From NCBI GenBank assembly GCA_903845115.1, contig CAIMWE010000137.1, forward strand, positions 1 to 46,430: a stretch of 46,430 bases of DNA, written 5' to 3'. Below, one piece after another: positions 8,751 to 17,585 of the stretch (position 1 is the first letter of the stretch; the number at the start of each line of letters is the position of its first letter). The notes beneath the pieces are model-generated. The model was not told where the DNA came from. It worked only from the letters and a program-made list of their open reading frames with translations, and ran no database searches. The translations under genes were made by a program, and so were the position numbers. The stretch comes from an uncultured Acidobacteriota bacterium. Its GTDB lineage: Bacteria > Acidobacteriota > Thermoanaerobaculia > UBA5066.

Positions 8751-9829
8751 ACGGTGGCGCCTCCTTCCCCGGCCGCGGGCGAGAAATACCGCCGCTGAAA
8801 CCAGAGCGCCACGTTGACGAGGCCGATCATCACCGGCACCTCGACGAGCGGCCCGATGACCGCCGCGAAGGCGGCCCCGGAGTCGATCCCGAAGACGGCG
8901 ACCGCGACGGCGATCGCCAGCTCGAAGTTGTTGCTGGCCGCGGTGAAGGCCAGGGTCGTCGTCTTGCCGTAGCCGGCCCCGGCCCTCCTCCCCATGAAGA
9001 AGGAGACCAGGAACATGACGACGAAGTAGACCAGCAGCGGGATGGCGATCCGGACGACGTCCATCGGGATCGAGACGATGAGCTTCCCTTTCAGGCTGAA
9101 CATCACCACGATCGTGAAGAGGAGGGCGACCAGGGTGATGGGGCTGATCCGGGGGACGACCTCCCGGTGGTACCACTCCCGGCCCTTCCACTTCACGAAG
9201 GCGAACCGGGTGAGGGCGCCCGCCAGGAAGGGAATGCCCAGGTAGATGAAGACGCTCTTCGCGATCTCCCCCATGCTGACCTTCACGACGCTTCCCTCGA
9301 GGCCGAACAGGGGAGGGAGGACCGTGATGAAGAACCAAGCGTAGACACTGTAGAAGAGCACCTGGAAGACGCTGTTGAAGGCCACGAGCCCGGCGGCGTA
9401 CTCGGTGTCCCCCTTCGCCAGCTCGTTCCAGACGATGACCATGGCGATGCAGCGGGCCAGGCCGATCATGATGAGACCGACCATGTAGTCGGGGTGGTCG
9501 CGGAGGAACACGATGGCGAGGAGGAACATCAGGATCGGTCCGATCACCCAGTTCTGGAGAAGGGAGATCCCGACGACCTTCCGGTCCCGGAAAACGTCCC
9601 CCATCTCCTCGTACCTCACCTTGGCGAAGGGGGGGTACATCATCAGGATCAACCCCGCGGCGATCGGGATGTTGGTCGTGCCGGCCTGGAACGAGTTGAT
9701 GAACCCCTCGATCCCCGGGACGAACGTGCCGATGGCCACCCCGGCCGCCATGGCGGCGAAGATCCAGAACGTGAGCCAGCGGTCGAGAAAGGAGAGTTTC
9801 CTGGAGATGCCGTCGGGCTTTGGAGCCAT
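8747..9829 (-). CDS. acr3: Arsenite efflux permease Acr3
   Basis: 360 residues, ten or so hydrophobic helices, the normal length of Acr3. The conserved transport cysteine is C127 ([18 protein letters not shown]) and the conserved glutamate E303 lies in [12 protein letters not shown]. It is an inner-membrane As(III) exporter of the BART superfamily. A GAGGAGG site lies 9 bases before the chosen ATG. The gene follows arsM by 56 bp and overlaps arsC by 4 bases. Confidence 0.95.
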   Translation of the reverse strand: MAPKPDGISRKLSFLDRWLTFWIFAAMAAGVAIGTFVPGIEGFINSFQAGTTNIPIAAGLILMMYPPFAKVRYEEMGDVFRDRKVVGISLLQNWVIGPILMFLLAIVFLRDHPDYMVGLIMIGLARCIAMVIVWNELAKGDTEYAAGLVAFNSVFQVLFYSVYAWFFITVLPPLFGLEGSVVKVSMGEIAKSVFIYLGIPFLAGALTRFAFVKWKGREWYHREVVPRISPITLVALLFTIVVMFSLKGKLIVSIPMDVVRIAIPLLVYFVVMFLVSFFMGRRAGAGYGKTTTLAFTAASNNFELAIAVAVAVFGIDSGAAFAAVIGPLVEVPVMIGLVNVALWFQRRYFSPAAGEGGATV

Positions 9830-9885
9830 TGGGCCGTGCCTCCTCGCGTGGAATGCGGTGATGAAAGGACGGAGGGCGCCGGCCG

Positions 9886-10731
9886 TCAGACCGTCGCGGG
9901 CTTCGTCGCCCGGACGAACGCGCTCCGGAACTTCCCGTCGACCTCCGGGGCGATGGTCTCGACGTCGATTCCGGCCGAGGTGAGGAAGTCCTTCGCGTCG
10001 GCGACGGAGTAGACGCGGGTCGCCTCGACGGTGACGCCGACGAAGCCGGCCGCCGAGAGCTTCGAGAGGTACTCGTCCTCCGAGAGGGCCCCGGCGATGC
10101 AGCCGATCCAGAGCTCGACGCTCTTCTTCACGGCGGCCGGGATCTCTCCCTTCGTCACGACGTCCGAGACGGCCAGCTGCCCGCCCGGCTTCAGGACCCG
10201 GAACGCCTCGCGGAGGACGCGGTCCTTGTCGGCCGAGAGGTTGATGACGCAGTTGGAGATGACGACGTCGACCGTGGCGTCCGGCAGGGGGATCTCCTCG
10301 ATCGTCCCCTTCAGGAACTCGACGTTGGAAAGGCCCGACTTCCGCTGGTTCTCCCGGGCGAGGGCGAGCATCTCGTCGGTCATGTCGAGGCCGTACGCCT
10401 TCCCGGTCGGACCGACCCTCCTGGCCGAGAGGAGGACGTCGATGCCGCCACCCGACCCGAGGTCGAGGACGACCTGCCCCGGCTCCAGCTTCGCCAGCGC
10501 GGTCGGGTTGCCGCACCCGAGCGAGGCCAGGACCGCCTCCTCGGGAATCGAGGCTTTCTCCGAGAGGCCGTAGAGGTTCGAGGTGATCGGGTCGCAGCTC
10601 AGCCCGGACGCGGACGGGGCGGTCCCGCAGCAGGAGGTGGCCTTCCCCGAGAGGACGTGCCTGGCCGCCTCCCCGTACTTCTCGCGGACGGCTTCGGTGA
10701 CGGTCCTGTCAGGGGCGGTCTTTTCGGTCAT
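9886..10731 (-). CDS. arsM: Arsenite S-adenosylmethionine methyltransferase
   Basis: 281 residues. SAM-binding motif [16 protein letters not shown] near residue 88, and the three cysteines that bind As(III) in ArsM enzymes are visible: C73 (LGCGNP), C161 (SNCVINL) and C211 (WIGCIAGAL); an extra C34-C35 pair is present, as in many bacterial ArsM. It converts arsenite to methylated, partly volatile arsenicals in the cytoplasm. AGAGGAG precedes the ATG; arsR ends 47 bp upstream and acr3 follows, so it belongs to the ars operon. Confidence 0.95.
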   Translation of the reverse strand: MTEKTAPDRTVTEAVREKYGEAARHVLSGKATSCCGTAPSASGLSCDPITSNLYGLSEKASIPEEAVLASLGCGNPTALAKLEPGQVVLDLGSGGGIDVLLSARRVGPTGKAYGLDMTDEMLALARENQRKSGLSNVEFLKGTIEEIPLPDATVDVVISNCVINLSADKDRVLREAFRVLKPGGQLAVSDVVTKGEIPAAVKKSVELWIGCIAGALSEDEYLSKLSAAGFVGVTVEATRVYSVADAKDFLTSAGIDVETIAPEVDGKFRSAFVRATKPATV

Positions 10732-10778
10732 GGTCGGCTCCTCTGATCAAGAGAAATTGATGTGTCGTTCACGCGGGA

Positions 10779-11132
10779 TCACTTCCGGCAGCAGCCGGCC
10801 TCCCCCTTGCCGGCCGGACCCGGAGCGGAGGGGAGGGACTCGAGATAGTCGCGAAGAAGGGAGAGGGCGGCGGGGTTGATCGAGTAGTGGACCCACCGTC
10901 CGTCCCGGCGGTCGACGACGAGGCCGGCGTCCCGCAAGGTCTTCAGGTGGAACGAGAGCCGGGACTGGCCGGCCGAGAGGAGGTCGGCGAGGTTGCAGAC
11001 GCACTGCTCGCCGCCGCGGAGCCTCTCCAGGATCGCCAGCCGGGTCTCGTCGGAAAGGGCGTGGCAAAGTCGCGCGACGGCGGCCGTGTTGGCGCCGGGT
11101 CTCGCCCTCTTGCCCGGGTGAACGGCGATCAC
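10779..11132 (-). CDS. arsR: ArsR-family arsenite-responsive repressor
   Basis: 117 residues with the winged-helix fold of ArsR/SmtB proteins (ALSDETRLAILERL, then SRLSFHLKTLRDAGLV, then wing RRDGRWVHYSI). The metalloid site C44-V-C46 sits in the usual alpha-3 motif CVCNLADLL, with further cysteines C114-C115 at the C-terminus. Arsenite binding would release it from the operator overlapping its promoter. The only plausible start is GTG at 11132, which lies at the predicted transcription start, so the messenger may be leaderless. Confidence 0.93.
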   Translation of the reverse strand: MIAVHPGKRARPGANTAAVARLCHALSDETRLAILERLRGGEQCVCNLADLLSAGQSRLSFHLKTLRDAGLVVDRRDGRWVHYSINPAALSLLRDYLESLPSAPGPAGKGEAGCCRK

Positions 11133-11136
11133 CCTC

Positions 11137-11166
11137 TCAATATATAAACGAATTTTGATATGTCAA
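11137..11166 (-). promoter_or_regulatory. arsRp: ars operon promoter with ArsR operator
   Basis: On the minus strand: -35 TTGACA (11161-11166, exact consensus), 16-base spacer, -10 TATATT (11139-11144). An imperfect palindrome, TCAA...TTGA at 11137-11158 with inner matching AT pairs, covers the spacer and -10, the usual place for ArsR. This is the most A+T-rich spot of the surrounding 10 kb. The -35 box overlaps the last codons of the upstream hybrid kinase gene. Confidence 0.8.
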
Positions 11167-13133
11167 GAGCGCGCGGCGAACTTCCGGATCCGCGCCTCGA
11201 GGAGGTGGAGGGCCACCGGCTTGCTGAGGTAATCGTCGGCCCCGGCCGCCAGGATCCGCTCCCGGTCCCCGGTCATTGCGAGGGCCGTCAGGGCGATCAC
11301 GCGGGGCCCCGTCCCGTCGTCCTCGGCCTTGAGGCGGCGGATCACCTCGAGGCCGTCCATCCCGGGAAGCTGGATGTCCATCAGGACCACGTCCGGGCGA
11401 ACGGTGGCGACGAGCTCGAGCCCCTCCGGGCCGGTCTTCGCGACCTCCAGCCTGATCCCGCACGCTCCGAAGTAGCTCGCGAGGACCTCGGCCGCCGCGG
11501 GGTCGTCGTCCACGAGGAGCACGACGATGGCCCGGCCGGACGGTCCCGGCAATGGGCGCGGAGGGGGTGTGCCGACGGAGCGGAACGAGGTTCCGGACGG
11601 GGGGCTGTCGGGCCTGGGAACCCAGGGGAGAACGACGGTGAACCGGCTTCCCTTGCCCTGCTCGCTGACCACCTCGACCCGTCCGCCGTGGAGCTCGGTC
11701 ATGTGCCGGACAAGAGCGAGGCCGAGGCCGGTGCCTGTGTGCTCGCGCGCCAGCCGGGTGTCGAGCTGGGTGAACGGCTGGAAGAGCTTGTGGAGATCGT
11801 TCGGGGCGATGCCGGCGCCCGTGTCGGAGACGACGAGATGGAGTTCGTTGACGGTGGGGTCGGCTCGGGCCTCCAGCAGGACCCGGCCGCCGGCCGGGGT
11901 GAATTTCACGGCGTTGGAGAGGAGGTTGAAGAGGACCTGCTGCAGCCGCCGGGGGTCGGCGGTGACCGGAGTGGCGTTCCGGTCCACCTCGAAGCTCAGG
12001 ACGATCCCCTTCCGGTCGGCCGCAGCCTGGACCATGGCGAGGCTGGCCCGGCACATGCCGACGACGGAGCACGGCTCGGGCTGGAGGACGAGGCGCCCGG
12101 CCTCGATCTTCGCCACGTCGAGGATGTCGTTGATCAGGGAGAGGAGGTGCCGGCCGCCCTCGTCGATCACCTGCAGGCAGCGCTGCTGACGCTCGGTGAG
12201 AGGGCCGTGGATGGCGTTCCTCAGGATCTCCGCCATCCCGAGGATGCCGTTCAGCGGCGTCCTCAGCTCGTGGCTCATGCTCGCGAGGAAATCGTCCTTG
12301 GCGCGGCTGGCCCGTTCGAGGCTCTGGACGGCGGAGGAAAGCTCCTTCGACCGCAGGTGGAGCTGGCCCGACCGGCGCTGGAGCTCCTCCGTCGCCCGCG
12401 CCTGTTCCGTCACGTCCCGGCTCCCCATCACCGAGCCGACCACCCGTCCCCCGGCGTCGAGGAAGGCCCTCCCGTTCGCCTCGATCCAGCGGTAGCTCCC
12501 GTCCTTGTGGCGGTAGCGGAAGCGGGTGGAGCCCTCTCCTGCCGTCAGCATCGCGCGGACCGCGGAGATCACCTTCTCCCGTTCTTCGGGGTGGAGCTTC
12601 TCGGGCGCCCAGGTGCCGATCAGCTCCCCGGGGCCATAGCCGAGCACCCGCTCGAACGAGGGCGTGGCGAACACGAACCGGGCCCGGTGGTCGAACTCCG
12701 CGACCAGGTCGACCATGTGATCGGTGATCCGCCGCAGGGTGGCCTCGCTCGCCCGCAGGGCCTCCGCCGCTCTCTTCCGCTCGGTGATGTCCCTCGAGAA
12801 GAAGGCGTAGCGCCCGCCCGAGGCGTCCGACCAGCTGAGCGAGACCTCGACGTCGATGACCTCCCCGTCCTTTCGGCGGTGGCGCGTCTCGAGCAGGGCC
12901 GCTCCCGCCTCGCGGATGGAAGCGCCCGCCTTCTGGAGGTGGGTCTCCTGCATCACCACGTCGACGTCCCGGATGTTCATCTCGAGGATCTCGGCCCGCG
13001 AGTAGCCGAGCATCCTGCAGAAGGCCTCGTTCACGTAGGAGAACCGGCCGCCCAGCCGGCAGATCGCGAATCCGTCCCGCGCGGTCTCGAGGATGGAAGC
13101 CTGCTCCCGGGTCCAGTCGTCAGCGTGTTCCAT
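11163..13133 (-). CDS. Soluble hybrid histidine kinase, PAS-PAS-HisKA-HATPase-REC
   Basis: 656 residues without membrane segments. Two PAS domains (about 10-118 and 130-245, each followed by a PAC motif such as RDITERK and SRDVTEQ), HisKA with SMSHELRTPLNG (His288), HATPase with NLLSNAVKFTPAGG, SDTGAGI and GTGLGLAL boxes, and a C-terminal receiver with Asp586 (VVLMDIQLPGMDG). It starts 6 bases after the FAD/Fe-S dehydrogenase gene and so is probably co-transcribed with it. No output partner is adjacent; the attached receiver suggests a phosphorelay. Its 3' end carries the -35 of arsR, but whether it has any role in arsenic response is unknown. Confidence 0.92.
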   Translation of the reverse strand: MEHADDWTREQASILETARDGFAICRLGGRFSYVNEAFCRMLGYSRAEILEMNIRDVDVVMQETHLQKAGASIREAGAALLETRHRRKDGEVIDVEVSLSWSDASGGRYAFFSRDITERKRAAEALRASEATLRRITDHMVDLVAEFDHRARFVFATPSFERVLGYGPGELIGTWAPEKLHPEEREKVISAVRAMLTAGEGSTRFRYRHKDGSYRWIEANGRAFLDAGGRVVGSVMGSRDVTEQARATEELQRRSGQLHLRSKELSSAVQSLERASRAKDDFLASMSHELRTPLNGILGMAEILRNAIHGPLTERQQRCLQVIDEGGRHLLSLINDILDVAKIEAGRLVLQPEPCSVVGMCRASLAMVQAAADRKGIVLSFEVDRNATPVTADPRRLQQVLFNLLSNAVKFTPAGGRVLLEARADPTVNELHLVVSDTGAGIAPNDLHKLFQPFTQLDTRLAREHTGTGLGLALVRHMTELHGGRVEVVSEQGKGSRFTVVLPWVPRPDSPPSGTSFRSVGTPPPRPLPGPSGRAIVVLLVDDDPAAAEVLASYFGACGIRLEVAKTGPEGLELVATVRPDVVLMDIQLPGMDGLEVIRRLKAEDDGTGPRVIALTALAMTGDRERILAAGADDYLSKPVALHLLEARIRKFAARS

Positions 13134-13139
13134 GGCGGC

Positions 13140-16100
13140 TCAGAACCTGACCCGCGTCGCGCTCTCGGCGGCCGCCGCGAAGGAGTGCGGCCACCGCTCT
13201 CCCGAGAGCCTTCGCGCCGCCTCGACCGCGACGTGGCGGGCGTCGGTCCCGAGATCGGCGTTCCGCCTCAGGCCGGTCAGGCAGGAGGGACAGTTCGTGA
13301 GGAGGACCGTGCGCGTCTCCCGCTCCCGGCGCGCCTCCGAGAGGGCCTCCCGCTTCCGGTGCCGCATCGCCTCGGCGATGTCGGGCCGGGAGAGCGCGAG
13401 GGTCCCGGCCTCGGAGCAGCAGTGGGGGACCTCTCCGGCGGCGATCCCGAGGGTCCTCGCGATCACCTCGGGGCCCTTCCCGTCGAACGAGTCGTGGCAC
13501 GGCGTGTGGTACAGGGCCTCTCCTTCCGCCGGCAGAGAGAGACCCCGGCCGCCGACGAAGGCGACGGCGTCGGCCACGTCGCAGCCAAAGACCTTCTCGA
13601 CCTCCATCTTCTCGAGCGCCTCCCGGCAGGTGCCGCACGTTACCACCACGGCGTCGAACGTGAGGTGGCGGAGCATCCCGCGGATCTGGGAGAAGACGAT
13701 CACGTCCTGGAGGACGATCTTGCCGTGGGCCTCGTCCTTCGCGTTGGCCCGGTGGGGGAAGCCGCAGCAGAGAAACGGGGGCGGGAGGACGACCCGGACG
13801 CCGCTCTCCAGGAGGAGGTGGACGGCGGCCATCGAGACGGTCCTGTAGAGGCGCTCGCTGCCGCAGCCCGGGAAGTAGAAGACGGTTGCCGACGCTTCCC
13901 CCGAGGGCTCGAAGACGAGGGCCTCGTCCGGCCTGCTCTCCGGGAGGAGGTCGCGAAGGGTGCCGGGATCCCCCTTCGGCACGGCCGACCGGAGGACGGC
14001 CAGGGGGCCCTTCCCGGGCGGGAACGCGGGGAGGAGGGGCGTGACGGCCGCGTGGAGGAGGCGTTGCGCCATCCCGCCGACCGTCACGATCGCCCCCCGT
14101 AGCAGGCGGTTCGCGATCGGGGAGGAGGTCGAGAGGTAGGCGAGGGCGGCGGCGGTCGGGGGCGGGGTCGCCCTGGCCCCTCGGGACGCCAGGATCTGCC
14201 TCTCCAGGATCGACACGTCGGCCGTGTCGATGTCCACCGGGCAGGGTTTCGCGCACTTGTGGCAGAGCGTGCAGTGGTCGGCCACCTCGGTCAGCCAGGG
14301 GAGGAGGGCGAACCTCGCCGAGCGGTCCCTCTGGGCGTCGTACAGGAGCGCCTCGACGAGGGCGCCGACGGCCAGGTTCTTGTTCCGCGGGTGGAAGTGG
14401 AGCCCGTTCTGGGGGTAGAAGACGCAGCAGTCGGGCTTGCACTTTCCGCACCGGACGCAGGTCGCGATCTTCTCGGCGAGCGCACCGAGCTGCGCGTGGC
14501 GGAGGATGTGAGCCTCCAGCTCGAGGAGGTTGAACGAGGGGGTGAAGACGGAGAGGGTCGCTCCGAGATCGGAGAGCTTCCCGGGGTTCATCGTCCCGGC
14601 CGGGTCGACCTCGGCCCGGTGGGCGTCGAGGGCGGCGATCCGCTCGGGCTCCAGGTACTTCAGCTTCGTCACGCCGATCCCGTGCTCGCCCGAGCAGACC
14701 CCGCCGAGGCGGGCGACTTCCGCCATCACGTCGTCCACGGCCTTCTCGGCCCGGTGCATCATCCCGAGGTCGTTCGAGAAGACGGGGATGTTGACGTGGA
14801 CGTTCCCGTCCCCGGCGTGCATGTGGGTCGCCAGGACGATCCGGCGCTCGCGCGAGAGCCGGAAGGCCTCCTCGACCCCGGCCTGGAGGGCGGCCGAGCC
14901 GCGGACGAGGGCGAAGAGGTCCGCCCGGAGCTTCTCGGCGATCCCCACGGACCTGAGGAGGGACTTCGAGGCCGTCTCGAGGGCCGAGAGCGCCTCGTCG
15001 CGGAGGGCGCGGGAGCGGGCGAGCTTCTCCTCCCGGCGATCGGGGAGGCTCCTGGCCGGGGCTCCCTCGAGGCCGGCGATCGCCGCCTCGGCGAAGCCGC
15101 GCTGGGACGCCCGCTCCTCCTCGGCGTTGCGCGCGTCGCAGAAGCGGGCGAACTCCGCGAGGGCCGTGAGGGGGAGGACGACGTCCTCGTTCAGCTTGAA
15201 CGCGTTCGTCCGGCGCGCGATGGCCCCCAGCTTCTTCCGGTCGGCCCAGAAGAGCTTCGCCTCGGAGGGGTCCTTCGCCGCGAAGACCTCCGTCCCCGGG
15301 TACCTCGTGGAGATCGCCCGGACGGACTCGACGCCGCGCGCGACCTGCTCCGGCCCGTGCCCCACGACGTCGATGAGGATGACGGCCTTCGGCGTCTCGG
15401 ACCGGGCCGCCTTCGTCCGGTAGCCGATCGCCCGGACGTACTCGTCGTCGAAGTGCTCCAGCGCCTGGAGGACCTCCTCGCCCCTGTTGGGGAAGGCGCC
15501 GTCGAGCTCGAGGATGACCCGGCTCGCCTCGTCGAAGTCGGGGCCGAAGAACTCCACGCAGAGAGTCGTCGAGGCCGCATAGCGCGGGTGGAGGACGAAC
15601 TCGGCGGAGGTGACGATCCCGTCGGTCCCTTCCTTCTGGAGACCGGGGAGGCCGCCCAGGACCTTGTTGGTGATGTCCTTCCAGAGGCCGGGCTTGCGGA
15701 TTTCCTCCCCCGAGAGGGAGACGGTCCTGACGGCGCGCCCTCTCTCGTCGGCGACGACGAACCGGAGCTGGTCTCCCGGGAGGATCTTCCGGAACGGGTG
15801 TCCCTCCCGGCGCGTGGTCCAGGTGGACCCTCCCGGCATGGCGGTGGTCCAGGCGAGGAGGTTGTCGATGCAGGTCCCCCAGAGGACGGCCGTCTTGCCG
15901 CCGGCGTTCTCGGCGATGTTCCCGCCGATCGTGCAGGCCCAGGCGCTCGTCGGGTCGGTCGCGAAGACGAGGCGGTGCTCGTCCGCGACCTCCATCGCCC
16001 GCTCGGTGACGACCCCCGCCTCGAGAGTCATCACGGCGCCCTGGAAGGGGCTGCCGTCGCCGGCCCGGAATTCGCGCCGGTCGATCCCGCGGATCCTGTT

Positions 16101-16763
16101 CAACGCCTCGCAGTTGACGACGACGCACTTCGGCCGGAGGGGGACGGCGCCGCCGGTCAGGCCGGTCCCGGCGCCGCGCGGGATCGCCGCGAGGCCGAGC
16201 CGCTGGATCGCGGCGAGAAGAGGGGCGACGGACCGTTCCTCGGTGGGGCGGACGACCGCGAAGGGGAGGTGGAGGCGCCAGTCGGTGGCGTCGGTGGCGT
16301 GCGCGACGCGGGTGAACGGGTCGAAGAGGACGTTCGCCTCGCCGATGAGCGGCCCCAGCTCCCGCCTGGTCCGGTCGCGGAGGGACTTGGTCTCGTCCAC
16401 CTCCCTCGCGAGGCGGTCGAGGAGGGCGCGGACTCCGGCCAGGGTCTCGTGGACCAGCGGCTCCCCCTGCGACTTCTCCTCGACCCCGGCGAGATCGGCG
16501 GCGAAGCTCGCGAAGAGGCGCTTCCTCCTCCGGGCCGAGAGGACGAGCTCCTCGAAGAGGTAGGCGTTCCGCTGGTGGACGAAGACCTCTCCCAGGACGC
16601 GCATGAGGAGGCGGGCCGACTTTCCGGTGACCCGCCGGGACCGGAGCTCCTGGAGCCTTTCCCACGCGGCGGCGCCGAGCAGCAGCGAGACGACCCGGGC
16701 GTCGTCGGCCGACGTATAGTTGAACGGAATCTCCCGGAAGCCGGAAGCGGCGGGGACCGTCAC
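13140..16763 (-). CDS. FAD/Fe-S D-2-hydroxyacid (D-lactate-type) dehydrogenase fusion
   Basis: 1207 residues. In order: a roughly 130-residue N-terminal helical region, an FAD_binding_4 domain (PRGAGTGLTGGAVPL, then SAWACTIGGNIAENAGG), the FAD-oxidase C-terminal domain (THMHAGDGNVHVNIPV, GEHGIGVTKLKYL), two [4Fe-4S] motifs (CVRCGKCKPDC and CTLCHKCAKPCPVD), and a GlpC-like C-terminal half with cysteine-rich CCG motifs (LCCGFPHR, HCCSEAGT, CPSCLTG). The fusion unites GlcD/Dld-like and GlpC-like functions, as in large membrane-associated D-lactate or D-2-hydroxyglutarate dehydrogenases that pass electrons to quinone. The GTG start at 16763 has no good ribosome-binding site. Substrate is not visible from sequence. 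Confidence 0.88.
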   Translation of the reverse strand: MTVPAASGFREIPFNYTSADDARVVSLLLGAAAWERLQELRSRRVTGKSARLLMRVLGEVFVHQRNAYLFEELVLSARRRKRLFASFAADLAGVEEKSQGEPLVHETLAGVRALLDRLAREVDETKSLRDRTRRELGPLIGEANVLFDPFTRVAHATDATDWRLHLPFAVVRPTEERSVAPLLAAIQRLGLAAIPRGAGTGLTGGAVPLRPKCVVVNCEALNRIRGIDRREFRAGDGSPFQGAVMTLEAGVVTERAMEVADEHRLVFATDPTSAWACTIGGNIAENAGGKTAVLWGTCIDNLLAWTTAMPGGSTWTTRREGHPFRKILPGDQLRFVVADERGRAVRTVSLSGEEIRKPGLWKDITNKVLGGLPGLQKEGTDGIVTSAEFVLHPRYAASTTLCVEFFGPDFDEASRVILELDGAFPNRGEEVLQALEHFDDEYVRAIGYRTKAARSETPKAVILIDVVGHGPEQVARGVESVRAISTRYPGTEVFAAKDPSEAKLFWADRKKLGAIARRTNAFKLNEDVVLPLTALAEFARFCDARNAEEERASQRGFAEAAIAGLEGAPARSLPDRREEKLARSRALRDEALSALETASKSLLRSVGIAEKLRADLFALVRGSAALQAGVEEAFRLSRERRIVLATHMHAGDGNVHVNIPVFSNDLGMMHRAEKAVDDVMAEVARLGGVCSGEHGIGVTKLKYLEPERIAALDAHRAEVDPAGTMNPGKLSDLGATLSVFTPSFNLLELEAHILRHAQLGALAEKIATCVRCGKCKPDCCVFYPQNGLHFHPRNKNLAVGALVEALLYDAQRDRSARFALLPWLTEVADHCTLCHKCAKPCPVDIDTADVSILERQILASRGARATPPPTAAALAYLSTSSPIANRLLRGAIVTVGGMAQRLLHAAVTPLLPAFPPGKGPLAVLRSAVPKGDPGTLRDLLPESRPDEALVFEPSGEASATVFYFPGCGSERLYRTVSMAAVHLLLESGVRVVLPPPFLCCGFPHRANAKDEAHGKIVLQDVIVFSQIRGMLRHLTFDAVVVTCGTCREALEKMEVEKVFGCDVADAVAFVGGRGLSLPAEGEALYHTPCHDSFDGKGPEVIARTLGIAAGEVPHCCSEAGTLALSRPDIAEAMRHRKREALSEARRERETRTVLLTNCPSCLTGLRRNADLGTDARHVAVEAARRLSGERWPHSFAAAAESATRVRF

Positions 16764-16820
16764 GAGAGCCGGATTCTACGGGCTTCCTTCCCGGGCTCCT
16801 CTGGACGAGAATCGAGGGCC
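16764..16820. promoter_or_regulatory. Compact divergent promoter region
   Basis: Only 57 bp separate two divergent starts. A TAGAAT-like -10 for the minus-strand gene (16773-16778) and GAGAAT for the plus-strand gene (16807-16812) form a mirror pair GATTCT/AGAATC. Each would put the transcript start at or within a few bases of its start codon. No convincing -35 is seen for either. Confidence 0.3.
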
Positions 16821-17573
16821 ATGGACCCAGAGCAGCTCTCGCTTTCCCCGATCGTCATCGTCGGCGCCGCCGTGGCGCTGGGGGCCGTGGCCTTACTCGT
16901 CGTGGCGGCGGCGTCGGCCGGCCGCGCGCGGCGCGAGCACGAGAAGGTGCGGGCCCGCGAGGAGGAGCTGGAGCGGCTCCTCCTGGAGCGGTCGGCCAGC
17001 CTCCACGACGCCGTCGAACGGGCCGAGGAGGCCAACCGGCGGCTGCAGGGGGTCGAGCGACACGATCGCCTGACCGGACTGGCGAGCCGGGACGCCTTCC
17101 TCGAGGCGGTCGAGATGGAGTGGAAGCGGGGCCGCCGGGAGAAGACACCGCTGGCCGTCCTCTTCCTCGGCATCGACGGTTTCTCGGACATCGACCGGAG
17201 GCTTGGCTCGGGGGCCGGCGACGACTGCCTCCGGCACGTGGCGGCGGTCCTGGGAACCGGCCTCCGCCGCGCCGGCGACCTGGTGGGGCGGTGGGGCGAG
17301 GAGCGGTTCGCGGTGGTCCTGCCCGCGACGGGGATGGAAGGGGCCGGCGCGGTGGCGAAACGGCTCCTGGCCGACCTGGATGCCCTGGCGGCTCCCGGCG
17401 CCGTCGCCGGCGCCACGGTGAGCATGAGCGCCGGGATCGCCGCGGTCGTCCCCGGGCGGGGCCACAGCGGGGAACTGGTCGCGGCCGCCGAGGCCGCGCT
17501 CGGGGAGGCGCGGAGGCGCGGGCCCAGGCAGGTGGCCGCGGCGGCCGGCCAGGCCGCGTCCGTCCTGGCCTGA
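16821..17573 (+). CDS. Membrane-anchored GGDEF-domain protein with degenerate active site
   Basis: 250 residues: one N-terminal membrane helix (about 10-31), a coiled-coil (36-80), then a GGDEF domain starting with LTGLASRDAF. The signature that should read GG(D/E)EF is GEERF (159-163), and the metal/GTP-binding segment is GIDGFSDIDRRLGSGAGDD rather than the usual DIDHFKxIND, so cyclase activity is doubtful. The inhibitory-site motif RxxD is intact (R150-A-G-D153, five residues upstream of the signature). It could therefore be a c-di-GMP receptor. It is convergent with the MFS gene and divergent from the dehydrogenase. Confidence 0.85.
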   Translation: MDPEQLSLSPIVIVGAAVALGAVALLVVAAASAGRARREHEKVRAREEELERLLLERSASLHDAVERAEEANRRLQGVERHDRLTGLASRDAFLEAVEMEWKRGRREKTPLAVLFLGIDGFSDIDRRLGSGAGDDCLRHVAAVLGTGLRRAGDLVGRWGEERFAVVLPATGMEGAGAVAKRLLADLDALAAPGAVAGATVSMSAGIAAVVPGRGHSGELVAAAEAALGEARRRGPRQVAAAAGQAASVLA

Positions 17574-17585
17574 CCCCGGTGCTAC

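Noticed and set aside
9825-9850. Possible sigma-54 promoter (GGCAC...TGGC) before acr3
   Set aside because: The GG and GC elements are 12 bases apart instead of 10, and the region is the ribosome-binding site and start of acr3.
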